From Bacteroidaceae bacterium (GTDB taxonomy: Bacteria > Bacteroidota > Bacteroidia > Bacteroidales > Bacteroidaceae): DNA of 64,000 nucleotides. The notes under the pieces are model-generated. The model was given only the letters and a program-made list of their open reading frames with translations, made no database searches and had not been told where the DNA came from. The position numbers and the translations under genes are program-made. Below are positions 51,050 through 59,556 of the stretch, piece by piece. The stretch covers positions 60,385 to 124,384 of the forward strand of contig JAFRQD010000058.1 in NCBI GenBank assembly GCA_017428785.1, in the 5' to 3' direction. Within the stretch, counting starts at the first letter, position 1; every line of letters starts with the position of its first letter.

Positions 51050-54000
51050 CTACTTGAGAATGACCTTTTTCCCGTTTACGATATTTATACCGCGCTGCAA
51101 CTTCTGCAGGCGCTGGCCGGAGAGATTGTAGATATAGGCCCCCTCCCCGCTCTCCTTTTGAGGGAGTGCTATGATGCCTGTCGGGTTGCTATTGGGGTCG
51201 AAACCGCAAATGTCGCGATAGTCGCCACGGTCGAACTGCCACTGCAGGATAGGATAGCCGTTGCCCGCCGTCGGGTTCTGATACCACGGACTGCCCCATG
51301 AGCGGGCCACCTCGCAGAGCTCCATGTGGCTCGAGCCCTCTCCCACTGCTTGTCCGTTGAGCAGCATGTCCGCAAAGGTATAGGTGTGAGAGAGGACATC
51401 GATGTCGATGGTAAAGCCGAAGGGTGCCGCCATGCCTGACCCGTCTTCCGCACCGGCTGTGTCCACGCTGGGGTTCCAGGCAATCACATTGGTGTAGGTG
51501 CTGCTTGGCGTGCTGGTGTTCTGATAGCCTGCCACTATGCCACCCGCTGTATGAGACGAGACGGGAGCAGCCGCATAGCAGTTCTCCATAGTCAGGTTCG
51601 TGCGCACCCTGCCGACAAGACCGCCCGAGTAGTTGCCCGAGGTGCCGTTGCTGGTGATGGCAGCAGCGCTGTAGCAGTTCCGGATGATGATGGGCGAATT
51701 GCCCAAGGTGCCGCCTATGGCTCCGACGAAGCCTTTGCTCGTGACTGAGCCTGTCACATAACAATTCTCGATGATGATGGGACGGAGGTTGCCGTCGGCA
51801 TCCTTGTAGGTGCTGTGTCCGAGCGCTCCGCCTATTACGGCCGCCCCTACAGAAGTCCCATCGATATTAGCATCCACGAAGCCCGTGTTGCGAATCTCGC
51901 CGCACATCGTGCCGAAGAAGCTCGGGTAGCCCGTTGTGCCAATCGGGGTGAGATGGCGGATGATGTGGCCTTGCCCGTCGAAGTTTATCCAATAGCGGTA
52001 GCTGTTTCCGCTGACATTGAGCTGCTTCCACTCAAAGCCCTCCATATCCACATCCGCTCCAAGCACGAAGTAAACCATCGTCTCCTTCTTGAGAACATTG
52101 TGCATGTGGTCGAGTTGCTCGGGCCGCAGTATGACGTATGGGTTCTCCTGCGTGCCGTCACCGGTCTGGTAGGCATACAGCATATTGTGGATGGCGTTGT
52201 TTATACGGGTGATTAGCTTGCTGACCTCCTTGTCCTTAAGGCTTCCGTTGGCATACGTCTCCAGTCCCTCTGCCAGGGCATCCTGAGCCTCCTGCGTGCT
52301 GTAGCCGCCGGCCTCGGCAATGGCATACTTGTCCTGAAGCGCATTCACCGCAACAAGAAGGTCGGCATAGACATCGATACTCGTCTGAATGCTGTCGAGC
52401 GTCTTGTTTATCTTCAGCATCTGGCTGTAGCGCGTCCGTACGTCATCTGTGCCCTCAGCAGTCTCCTTATAGAAGGCCATGGTCCTGTCGTAGCCCTCAT
52501 AATAGTGAGACCCAGCATTCTTGTAACTGTCCGCCGTAGCATAAAGGCTGTTCAGCACAGAAGCCAAAGCCGTAGGGTCTGCGTCAGCCCCCTTGCCGCG
52601 ATTGATGATATTGACATTGCCCACGACGAAAAGCTCTGTTGGGGAGAGCGGCTCCTTGGTGCGCATGCCGAAGGTCAGCTTGTTGCCCGAGATGTAACCA
52701 TACACGCTTTGGCTGTACTTGCCAGCCAGGAAGTGGTCGGACACCTTGCTCGAAATGGCAGGAGCAATATTCCCGTCGTCTGCAGGACAAAGAACGGGTG
52801 CGGTAAACTTATCCACATAATACTCCACACTGTGCTCCGAGTCGTAGCCATTCAGCCTCATCTCATAGAGTCCTTCCCCGATACCTGCGGTAACGGTCTG
52901 CGAGATGTCGAAAGTGCCACCGTACCTCACATAGCCATAAGGCATATAGAAGTTGCCCCTACCGCTCTTGTTATTGATGCAGTCCTCACTGAATGTAGCG
53001 TTCCATCCCTTCCAGTCGCTCTTGCTCAAATCGGCATTGACTAGCTTATAAGTATAGTTCGCGCCGTTGCCACTGTAAAAGACCGGGGCATCCATCTCGC
53101 CGCTGCTGGGATGGCCGTTGTTGATGACGGGCCAGCCGCTTTTGTCCCACGTAATCTTGTCGAGAAGCATGACGCGGCCTTTGTATCCGTTGTTCTTGTC
53201 GTAACTGTGGTAGAGCAGCCATGTCTGTCCCTCGTCGTCCGTGATAATCTCGCTGTTATGGCCGGGGCCTTTCCAGCGGCTGTCGCCAGAGATGATGATG
53301 GTGTAGTTGTCACTCACCATGTCCCCGCCGCTCTTGCTCTTGTACGGGCCTTTGAGACTTGTGGAGCGGCCAACCACAGTTCGATAGGTGCTGTTCTCGC
53401 CCTCGCAGCACAAGCCGGTGCTTGCAAAGAGGTAATAATATGTGCCATGCTTGTAGATCATGGCTCCCTCGAAAGCACCGCCTGCAATCTTCGTCACGCC
53501 TGCATGTCGCTTCCACGAGCCGTTTGACTGGGGATTGCTGAGGGGATGGAAGTTCCTCACAGCAAGGGCATCATCAGTCAGCTCTACGAGACAGATGTCA
53601 TGGAAGCTGCCCCATACAAGGTACTTCTTGTCGAACTCCTCGACATAGCAAGGGTCGATGCTGTTCTCCACACCTATCTCTGTGCTGCGGAACAGCTTTC
53701 CCTTGTCGGTGAACTTGGTGGGAGAGTCGCCCACAGCAACGCCGATGCCCGTCCGCGTGCCGTTGCCCCATAGGGCGGAGGCATAGTAGCAGATGTACTT
53801 GCCATCGACATAGTTGACATCTGCCGCCCAAAGGCTATAGTAATCTCTTGAGCCGTCTGCCTTCGTGCTGTCGTTCCATGTGGGACGGGAGATGACGCCC
53901 GAGACGTTATCCCATGCGACGAGGTCTGTGCTCTTCTGGCACTTGCAGCCTGTTGCATAGGCATAGAAGGTGCCGTCGAGTGCTCGCTGGACCGTCGGGT

Positions 54001-54106
54001 CGGGGAAGTCAGACCCATAGACGGGGTTGGAATACTTCTTCTGTGCTGTTACCTGAAATGCCACAGAAGCCAGAAGCAACGCGGCGAAAAGTGTTTTGTT
54101 CTTCAT
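51050..54106 (-). CDS. GH43-family enzyme with helical linker, GLUG repeats and sorting-type tail
   Basis: 1018 residues with a signal peptide (about 1-21). The GH43 propeller spans about 22-340: PVYGSDFPDPTVQ near 28-40 (general base Asp), the pKa-modulating Asp in NSIDPCYVEEF near 150, and EGAMIYKHGTYYYLF near 215 (acid Glu), with GPGHNSEI near 280. A beta region (about 350-510) and a helical coiled stretch of FIVAR type (about 515-665) follow. From about 670 to 890 come GLUG-type repeats (IIENCYVTGSVTSKGFVGAI, IRNCYSAAAITSNG, MENCYAAAPV), as in surface-displayed proteins. It ends YNLSGQRLQKLQRG and KKVILK. It probably removes arabinose or xylose units while displayed at the surface; the substrate is inferred. 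Confidence 0.87.
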   Translation of the reverse strand: MKNKTLFAALLLASVAFQVTAQKKYSNPVYGSDFPDPTVQRALDGTFYAYATGCKCQKSTDLVAWDNVSGVISRPTWNDSTKADGSRDYYSLWAADVNYVDGKYICYYASALWGNGTRTGIGVAVGDSPTKFTDKGKLFRSTEIGVENSIDPCYVEEFDKKYLVWGSFHDICLVELTDDALAVRNFHPLSNPQSNGSWKRHAGVTKIAGGAFEGAMIYKHGTYYYLFASTGLCCEGENSTYRTVVGRSTSLKGPYKSKSGGDMVSDNYTIIISGDSRWKGPGHNSEIITDDEGQTWLLYHSYDKNNGYKGRVMLLDKITWDKSGWPVINNGHPSSGEMDAPVFYSGNGANYTYKLVNADLSKSDWKGWNATFSEDCINNKSGRGNFYMPYGYVRYGGTFDISQTVTAGIGEGLYEMRLNGYDSEHSVEYYVDKFTAPVLCPADDGNIAPAISSKVSDHFLAGKYSQSVYGYISGNKLTFGMRTKEPLSPTELFVVGNVNIINRGKGADADPTALASVLNSLYATADSYKNAGSHYYEGYDRTMAFYKETAEGTDDVRTRYSQMLKINKTLDSIQTSIDVYADLLVAVNALQDKYAIAEAGGYSTQEAQDALAEGLETYANGSLKDKEVSKLITRINNAIHNMLYAYQTGDGTQENPYVILRPEQLDHMHNVLKKETMVYFVLGADVDMEGFEWKQLNVSGNSYRYWINFDGQGHIIRHLTPIGTTGYPSFFGTMCGEIRNTGFVDANIDGTSVGAAVIGGALGHSTYKDADGNLRPIIIENCYVTGSVTSKGFVGAIGGTLGNSPIIIRNCYSAAAITSNGTSGNYSGGLVGRVRTNLTMENCYAAAPVSSHTAGGIVAGYQNTSTPSSTYTNVIAWNPSVDTAGAEDGSGMAAPFGFTIDIDVLSHTYTFADMLLNGQAVGEGSSHMELCEVARSWGSPWYQNPTAGNGYPILQWQFDRGDYRDICGFDPNSNPTGIIALPQKESGEGAYIYNLSGQRLQKLQRGINIVNGKKVILK

Positions 54107-54188
54107 ACCTTATCTTTATATAATTATGTTGTTCTGCGGGCAAAGATAGCAAAAAGAATTAAGATTTATGAATTAAGGGTTAAGAAAT

Positions 54189-54219
54189 TTTGTTTTTCTC
54201 ATGCTTCTTTGTACCTTTG
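54189..54219 (+). promoter_or_regulatory. Bacteroidota-type promoter for the ThiE-like/prs unit
   Basis: TTTG at 54189-54192 is followed after 19 nt by TACCTTTG at 54212-54219, 31 nt upstream of the ATG at 54251. A minus-strand TATCTTTG at 54148-54141 may serve the divergent GH43 gene. Confidence 0.75.
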
Positions 54220-54250
54220 CACTCAGAAAACGACCAGAGAGAGAAACGGA

Positions 54251-54862
54251 ATGAAACTTATTCTGCTCACTTGCCCCGAGTTTTTCGTTGAAGAGGACAA
54301 GATACTGACCACGCTCTTCGAGGAAGGACTGGACATTCTTCACCTTCGTAAACCCAATTCAGAGCCTGTCTTCTGCGAGCGTCTGCTGAGCCTTATGCCT
54401 GAGCAGTTCCGCAGCAAGATTGTCGTGCACGACCATTTCTACCTGCGCGACGAGTTCGGCCTGATGGGTATCCATCTCAGCAAAAGGCATCCTGAGGCTC
54501 CCGCCGCGTACAAAGGTCCTGTCACCAGAACATGCTACGACCTGCAGAGCGTGGTGGAGCAGAAGCCGACGTGCGAGTATGTTTTGCTCCGCAACATCTT
54601 CGACAGCATCTCGGAGAGCGAGAACAAGGCTTCCTTCACGCCCGACGAGCTGCGCCAGGCGGCAAGGCAAGGCATCATAGACCATAATGTCATTGCAGAG
54701 GGCGGTGTATGTCTCGACAACATAGGGCAGGTGCGCGAATGGGGCTTTGGCGGTGTGGCCATCAGAGGCGACCTTTGGAACCACTTCGACATACACTCGC
54801 AGCAAGACTACAAGGAGCTCATCGCCCATTTCCGGAAGCTGAGGAAAGCAGCCTCGGCATAA
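54251..54862 (+). CDS. ThiE/TenI-like thiamine phosphate synthase family protein
   Basis: 203 residues from the ATG at 54251, which lies after the promoter; the in-frame ATG at 54209 is inside it. It is a TIM-barrel protein with family motifs: GLDILHLRKPNSE near 25-37, KIVVHDHFYL near 58, GIHLSKRHPE near 75, and a C-terminal glycine-rich phosphate site in GGVCLDNI and FGGVAIRGDLW near 160-180. ThiE joins the pyrimidine and thiazole parts to make thiamine phosphate; TenI-type relatives have other thiazole roles. No other thiamine gene is nearby and some usual active-site residues are not obvious, so ThiE versus TenI-like is undecided. It is followed 53 nt later by prs. Confidence 0.75.
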   Translation: MKLILLTCPEFFVEEDKILTTLFEEGLDILHLRKPNSEPVFCERLLSLMPEQFRSKIVVHDHFYLRDEFGLMGIHLSKRHPEAPAAYKGPVTRTCYDLQSVVEQKPTCEYVLLRNIFDSISESENKASFTPDELRQAARQGIIDHNVIAEGGVCLDNIGQVREWGFGGVAIRGDLWNHFDIHSQQDYKELIAHFRKLRKAASA

Positions 54863-54915
54863 GATCCAGAACACTCGGAATAAAAGGAATACTCAGAACA
54901 ATCAGACATATTATT

Positions 54916-55854
54916 ATGGAAGGAACGAAGTCTTTCAAGGTGTTCTCGGGCACCAAGTCACATTATCTGGCAGAGAAGATATGCCAGCAACTGGGCTGCG
55001 AACTGGGCAACCTTTCTATCACTCACTTTTCCGACGGCGAGTTCGAGGTCTGCTTCGAGGAATCCATCCGCGGTGTGGATGTGTTTCTGGTGCAGAGCAC
55101 ATTCCCGAATGCCGACAACCTGATGGAGCTGCTCCTGATGATAGACGCTGCGAAACGCGCTTCGGCACGCACCATCAATGCTGTGGTGCCCTACTTCGGC
55201 TGGGCGCGTCAGGACAGAAAGAGCAAGCCGCGTGTGAGCATCGCCGCCAAGCTCGTGGCCGACATGCTGAGCGTGGCAGGCATCACGCGCCTCATCACGA
55301 TGGACCTTCATGCCGACCAGGAGCAGGGCTTCTTCAATGTTCCCGTCGATCACCTCTATGCATCCAGCGTCCTGCTGCCCTACATACAGAGCCTGAACCT
55401 TGAGAACCTGGTCATCGCCACGCCCGACGTGGGCGGCTCGAAGCGCGCAAGCACCTACAGCAAATACCTGAACTGTCCCCTCGTGCTCTGCAACAAGACA
55501 CGCAAGAAGGCCAACGAGGTGGCAAGCATGGACATCATCGGCGATGTGTTCGACGCCAATGTCGTTCTCATCGACGATATGGTCGATACCGCAGGCACCA
55601 TCACGAAAGCTGCCGACCTGATGAAGCAAAACGGAGCCCGCAGCGTCCGCGCCATCGCCAGCCACGGCGTGATGAGCGGTCCGGCCAACGAGCGCGTGGA
55701 AGCCTCTGCCATAGAAGAGATGGTCTTCACCGACAGCATCCCCTATGCAGGCAAGTGCAGCAAGATAAAACAGCTCTCCATAGCACCCCTCCTGGCACAG
55801 ACTATTCAGTGTGTGGAGAACAACGAAAGCATCTCCAAGCAGTACCTCATCTGA
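54916..55854 (+). CDS. prs: Ribose-phosphate pyrophosphokinase
   Basis: 312 residues from the ATG at 54916, the length of class I PRPP synthetases; the longer upstream frame is a shadow of the preceding gene. It makes PRPP from ribose 5-phosphate and ATP for nucleotide, histidine and tryptophan synthesis in the cytoplasm. Motifs: FSDGEFEV near 36, the ATP/flexible-loop region VVPYFGWARQDRKSKPR near 91-107, the metal site DLHADQEQGFF near 126-136 and the PRPP loop VVLIDDMVDTAGTI near 214-227. It probably shares a transcript with the ThiE-like gene. A repeat array separates it from the next gene. Confidence 0.95.
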   Translation: MEGTKSFKVFSGTKSHYLAEKICQQLGCELGNLSITHFSDGEFEVCFEESIRGVDVFLVQSTFPNADNLMELLLMIDAAKRASARTINAVVPYFGWARQDRKSKPRVSIAAKLVADMLSVAGITRLITMDLHADQEQGFFNVPVDHLYASSVLLPYIQSLNLENLVIATPDVGGSKRASTYSKYLNCPLVLCNKTRKKANEVASMDIIGDVFDANVVLIDDMVDTAGTITKAADLMKQNGARSVRAIASHGVMSGPANERVEASAIEEMVFTDSIPYAGKCSKIKQLSIAPLLAQTIQCVENNESISKQYLI

Positions 55855-55872
55855 CCCCCCTGTGCCACGCTA

Positions 55873-55963
55873 AAAAACGCCGCACGCGGGGATGGCCAAC
55901 GCCGCACGCGGGGATTGCCATCGCCGCAGCCGGGGATTGTCATCGCCGCACGCGGCGTTTTGA
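55873..55963. repeat. Four-unit 22-bp phased array with CCGC(AC/GT)GCGG core
   Basis: Cores start at 55880, 55902, 55924 and 55946, exactly 22 bp apart; the third is a degenerate CCGCAGCCGG. Ends: AAAAACGCCGC and GCGGCGTTTTGA. The array lies between the prs stop (55854) and the ATG of the PAP2 gene (55979), only about 15 bp from the latter. Confidence 0.88.
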
Positions 55964-55978
55964 ACCCCTCCTTACCAC

Positions 55979-57307
55979 ATGAGAAAACTCCTCCTGCCAC
56001 TGCTTCTAATCTGCCTATCCACAAGGGGTTGGGGGCAGGATTCCGTCCTCCATGTCATACAGCAGATCATCACGGAGGACAGCCTCATCCGGGAGGAGAT
56101 GCGCTTCAACCGCGACGGCCTCCTGATGCCCGTGCGCGGTCTCATCCAGACATTCACACATCGCAGCTTCAACGAACTGCCAGGTCCCTATCGCTACAAC
56201 AATCACCGATGGGAGGACTATGGCGTTGCCATCACGCCTCTGGCTGCAACCTGGATAATGAAAGTCTGCGGCGTCAAGTCGCGCAGCACCACCCCACGCA
56301 TGATTACTGCCAACGGATTGGCGCTCGGCCTGACCGTCGGACTGTCGCAGACTCTGCGCTGGAGCGTCACAGAAGAGCGTCCCGACGGCAGTGGGAAGAG
56401 CAGCCTCCCCTCCTTCCATTCCGCACTCGCCTTCATGGGAGCGACAGTGCTCAGCAGGGAATACGGACACATCAGCCCCTGGATAACCATCGGAGGATAC
56501 GCCACAGCCACAGGGACGCAGATGCTCCGCATAGGGCACAACGCCCACTGGATGAACGACATATTCATGGGGGCAGGCATCGGCGTGGTCAGCACAAACC
56601 TGGCCTACTTCCTGACAGACAAGATATTCGGCAGGAAAGGCATCAACACAAAGTCCTTCCCCAGGTCGCCCAATGGAGAGGACTATCTTGTAGTCGCTCC
56701 GGAGCCCAAGAGAGGCTCGGGCTTCCGCCTCGTCTCCGGCACAGAGACAAATGGCCGCACACTCGACATAGCCGACTTCGCAGAAGCAACCGCCGACTTC
56801 GACATGACTGGCGTCAAGCTACGCAGCAGCGCATCCATCACGGCAGGCTTCGAGGCAGACTGGTTCCTCTCGGACAACATCTTCCTCACCGCCATCGGAC
56901 GATACACCATGTCGCAGGCAAAGCTGGAGATTCCCTCGCCCTCCGTCACCGCATGGGGCGAACAGATACACATCTACCACGGAGACATCGCAGCCGGATG
57001 GCGCGCACCTGTACTCCCCCTGACAGGAGCCGGCAGAACCATGCGCTTCAGCGTGCGCACCCTCTGGGGCCTGCGTTACAATGAAGGCATCACTTTCTAT
57101 CAGGTCGCAAAAGGGCGGAAGATGGGCGAAAGCCTGCTCTACATCAAACCGCAACTGCGGCCGGCAGGCGGCGCCGGCTTCATCATCGACTTGCTGGAAA
57201 GCCACAACCAGACCTTCGGCTTCTCGGTGGACTATCTCCACACATTCAACACTCACTTCCTGCCCAACCGCTGGGTCATCGCCTCCTCCTGGAAAGCCCT
57301 CTTTTAG
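55979..57307 (+). CDS. Second PAP2-family phosphatase with probable outer-membrane barrel
   Basis: 442 residues with a signal peptide (about 1-18). The PAP2 motifs are RWSVTEERPDGS near 123-134, LPSFHSALAF near 142-151 (PSxH form; the usual PSGH has Phe for Gly) and RIGHNAHWMNDIFMGAG near 180-196. The conserved Arg, both His and the Asp are all present. Residues about 230-442 look like barrel strands (FSVRTLWGLRYNEGI, WVIASSWKALF with terminal Phe). It is a paralogue of the protein at 26503-28170, shorter by about 110 residues, mostly in the barrel. It probably dephosphorylates an envelope lipid or sugar-lipid. It is followed by the polysaccharide-synthesis region, which fits a role in surface glycan or lipid-carrier recycling, but that is inference. 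Confidence 0.8.
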   Translation: MRKLLLPLLLICLSTRGWGQDSVLHVIQQIITEDSLIREEMRFNRDGLLMPVRGLIQTFTHRSFNELPGPYRYNNHRWEDYGVAITPLAATWIMKVCGVKSRSTTPRMITANGLALGLTVGLSQTLRWSVTEERPDGSGKSSLPSFHSALAFMGATVLSREYGHISPWITIGGYATATGTQMLRIGHNAHWMNDIFMGAGIGVVSTNLAYFLTDKIFGRKGINTKSFPRSPNGEDYLVVAPEPKRGSGFRLVSGTETNGRTLDIADFAEATADFDMTGVKLRSSASITAGFEADWFLSDNIFLTAIGRYTMSQAKLEIPSPSVTAWGEQIHIYHGDIAAGWRAPVLPLTGAGRTMRFSVRTLWGLRYNEGITFYQVAKGRKMGESLLYIKPQLRPAGGAGFIIDLLESHNQTFGFSVDYLHTFNTHFLPNRWVIASSWKALF

Positions 57308-57381
57308 CCTTCCAACTCCCCCCTCTTTTGCAAAAGCCACATGGCAAATGCCATGCATTGTACTTTTTTGTCGCTGCTTTC

Positions 57382-57413
57382 TTTGGCAGATTACGGGAAA
57401 AGCGTTACCTTTG
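57382..57413 (+). promoter_or_regulatory. Bacteroidota-type promoter for the 4,6-dehydratase gene
   Basis: TTTG at 57382-57385 is followed after 20 nt by TACCTTTG at 57406-57413, 26 nt upstream of the ATG at 57439. A clear consensus match. Confidence 0.8.
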
Positions 57414-57438
57414 CCCAAATGCTCATACCACAAAGATC

Positions 57439-59331
57439 ATGAATATCATTTCTCGTCTCATCAATTGGTATTTCACCCGCAACGCCCTGCCCTACTGGTG
57501 TATCCTGATTATAGACTATCTCATCATCATCTTCTGCGGCTATCTCGCTTACTATCTCTTTAATGGAGGGGACGAGGTCACAAAGCACTTCTGGCCCATC
57601 TTCTGGGATCTTTGCATCCTGCTTATCCCTTTCACCATCGCCTTCCGGGTATTCCACACATACAGCGGCATATTCCGCTACAGCAGCTTCGTGGATCTTG
57701 GCCGCATTGCCCTTGCCATGATACTTGGCTCCGCAATTGCCTTCATCGGCTATAAGATACTCCCCTTCCAATACAATATCTTCCTGCAACACTATCCGAG
57801 GCTGATCCTGCTGCTGCTGTTTGCCACTTCATTCATGTGCGCAGCCCGAGTCGTCGTCAAGACAATGTACGACCTCTTCCGCACAGGCGGTTACAGCAAA
57901 CGCATCTTCATCTATGGTGCACAGGACGGTGGCGTAAGTCTTGCCAAAAGCATACGCAACGAGACGCCCAGCCGGTTCACCGTCAAAGGCTTCATAAGTC
58001 CCGACAACAGCCTGAAAGGGAAATGGCTGCTGGGGCTTCCTGTATATGGCGATGATGAGAATATCATAGACCTTATGCGCGAGCAGGATGTGACCACTCT
58101 CATGGTAAGCCCGCTGCAGACGGAGCATTTCCGCGAACAGGAAGCGCTTATCAACTCCCTCATCAATGCCGACATCAAAATCCTGATGATGCCTTCATCC
58201 GCAAAGGAATGGGACGGGAAGAGCGAGCTGAACTACAACCAACTGCATGAGGTTGACATCGAAGACCTCCTGCCCCGCGACAAGATTGAAGTGGACATGA
58301 ATGCCATCGGCAGGCAGCTGAACTCGAGCCGCATCCTCATCACGGGTGCTGCAGGCAGCATCGGCAGCGAGATGGTGCGCCAGGTGGCACACTTCGAGCC
58401 GAAGGAGATGATACTCATCGACCAGGCCGAGACGCCTATGCACGACATCCGGCGCATGATGGCGGAGAAGTTCCCCAACATCCCATGCCATACCATCGTG
58501 GCAAGCATCACCAACCAAACATACATGGAGGACATCTTCAGCCGCTTCCGCCCTGAATATGTCTTCCACGCCGCCGCATACAAGCATGTCCCCATGATGG
58601 AGGACAATCCGGCGATGGCGGTTCAGAACAACATCTACGGCACACGCGTCATCGCGGACCTCGCCGTCAAATACGGCACAAAGAAGTTCGTGATGATTTC
58701 TACCGACAAGGCCGTCAACCCGACAAACGTGATGGGATGCTCCAAACGCATCTGTGAGATATACTGCCAGGCTTTGGACAAAAACCAGACTGCCACACAG
58801 TTCGTCACCACACGCTTCGGCAATGTGCTGGGCAGCAACGGCAGTGTCATTCCCATCTTCAAGGAACAGATTGCCCAAGGCGGCCCTGTGACCGTCACAC
58901 ATCCCGACATCATCCGCTACTTCATGCTCATCCCCGAGGCCTGCAAGCTCGTGCTGGAGGCAGGAACGATGGGCAAGGGAGGAGAAATCTTCGTGTTCGA
59001 CATGGGCAAGCCCGTACGCATTGCCGACCTTGCGCAGCGCATGATCACCCTGAGCGGAGCGAAGAACTGCAAGATACAATACACGGGGCTGCGCGACGGA
59101 GAGAAGCTCTACGAGGAAGTCCTCAACGACGCCGAGCTGACCTTGCCCACGAAGCACCCCAAGATCATGGTCGCCAAGGTGCGAGAGTACAATTTCGAGA
59201 AGGTGCTCCAGGACGAGGAACGTCTGCTCCAGGCAAGCTACACCTACGACGACATGGGCATCGTGAAGATTATGAAGGAGATCGTGCCCGAGTTCAAGAG
59301 CCGTCAGTCGAAATATGAGGTTTTAGACTAA
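57439..59331 (+). CDS. Membrane-bound nucleotide-sugar 4,6-dehydratase (CapD/WbpM/PglF family)
   Basis: 630 residues from the ATG at 57439, placed just after the promoter; the in-frame upstream start at 57328 precedes it. Four hydrophobic segments occupy about 18-140. A first Rossmann-like domain (about 145-280, IFIYGAQDGGVSLAKSI) and then the catalytic NAD domain follow: ITGAAGSIGSEMVRQ near 302-316, and the active-site signature STDKAVNPTNVMGCSKR near 422-438, where Met replaces the usual catalytic Tyr of SDR enzymes, as is normal in this subfamily. It probably converts UDP-GlcNAc to a 4-keto-6-deoxy sugar for capsule, O-antigen or glycan synthesis at the inner membrane. It converges on the WecA-like operon. 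Confidence 0.92.
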   Translation: MNIISRLINWYFTRNALPYWCILIIDYLIIIFCGYLAYYLFNGGDEVTKHFWPIFWDLCILLIPFTIAFRVFHTYSGIFRYSSFVDLGRIALAMILGSAIAFIGYKILPFQYNIFLQHYPRLILLLLFATSFMCAARVVVKTMYDLFRTGGYSKRIFIYGAQDGGVSLAKSIRNETPSRFTVKGFISPDNSLKGKWLLGLPVYGDDENIIDLMREQDVTTLMVSPLQTEHFREQEALINSLINADIKILMMPSSAKEWDGKSELNYNQLHEVDIEDLLPRDKIEVDMNAIGRQLNSSRILITGAAGSIGSEMVRQVAHFEPKEMILIDQAETPMHDIRRMMAEKFPNIPCHTIVASITNQTYMEDIFSRFRPEYVFHAAAYKHVPMMEDNPAMAVQNNIYGTRVIADLAVKYGTKKFVMISTDKAVNPTNVMGCSKRICEIYCQALDKNQTATQFVTTRFGNVLGSNGSVIPIFKEQIAQGGPVTVTHPDIIRYFMLIPEACKLVLEAGTMGKGGEIFVFDMGKPVRIADLAQRMITLSGAKNCKIQYTGLRDGEKLYEEVLNDAELTLPTKHPKIMVAKVREYNFEKVLQDEERLLQASYTYDDMGIVKIMKEIVPEFKSRQSKYEVLD

Positions 59332-59362
59332 ACCCTTCCGACACACTGGAATCAACAACACC

Positions 59363-59400
59363 GCTGCCTGCCAAGGTTCTCCTTGCAGGCAGCATTTTTA
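59363..59400 (+). terminator. Rho-independent terminator of the 4,6-dehydratase gene
   Basis: GCTGCCTGCCAAGG and CCTTGCAGGCAGC form a stem of 13 bp with one bulged C and a TTCT loop, followed by A then five T. It lies 31 nt after the stop codon. Confidence 0.9.
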
Positions 59401-59444
59401 TTTTCTGCACATTGGATTTCCTGTCGGGCCTCAGGCGATTCTTG

Positions 59445-59530
59445 GTGCGCAACTTGCGTTTCTGCAGACGCAGCCTGCGTACGGACAGACGGAGCTTGCG
59501 TCTCTTCATACGCAGCCTGCGTCTGAAGAA
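59445..59530. repeat. Four-unit 21-bp phased array with ACGCA-nnn-TGCGT core (convergent gap)
   Basis: TGCG positions are 59455, 59476, 59497 and 59518, exactly 21 bp apart; ACGCAGCCTGCGT occurs twice in perfect form. The array lies between the terminator at 59363-59400 and the stop codon of the WecA-like gene at 59557. Confidence 0.88.
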
Positions 59531-59556
59531 TCACGGACGGGGAAGAGGGAATGCCT

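Noticed and set aside
54209-54250. Upstream start for the ThiE-like gene
   Set aside because: The codons overlap the promoter -7 element; the ATG at 54251 gives the normal family N-terminus.
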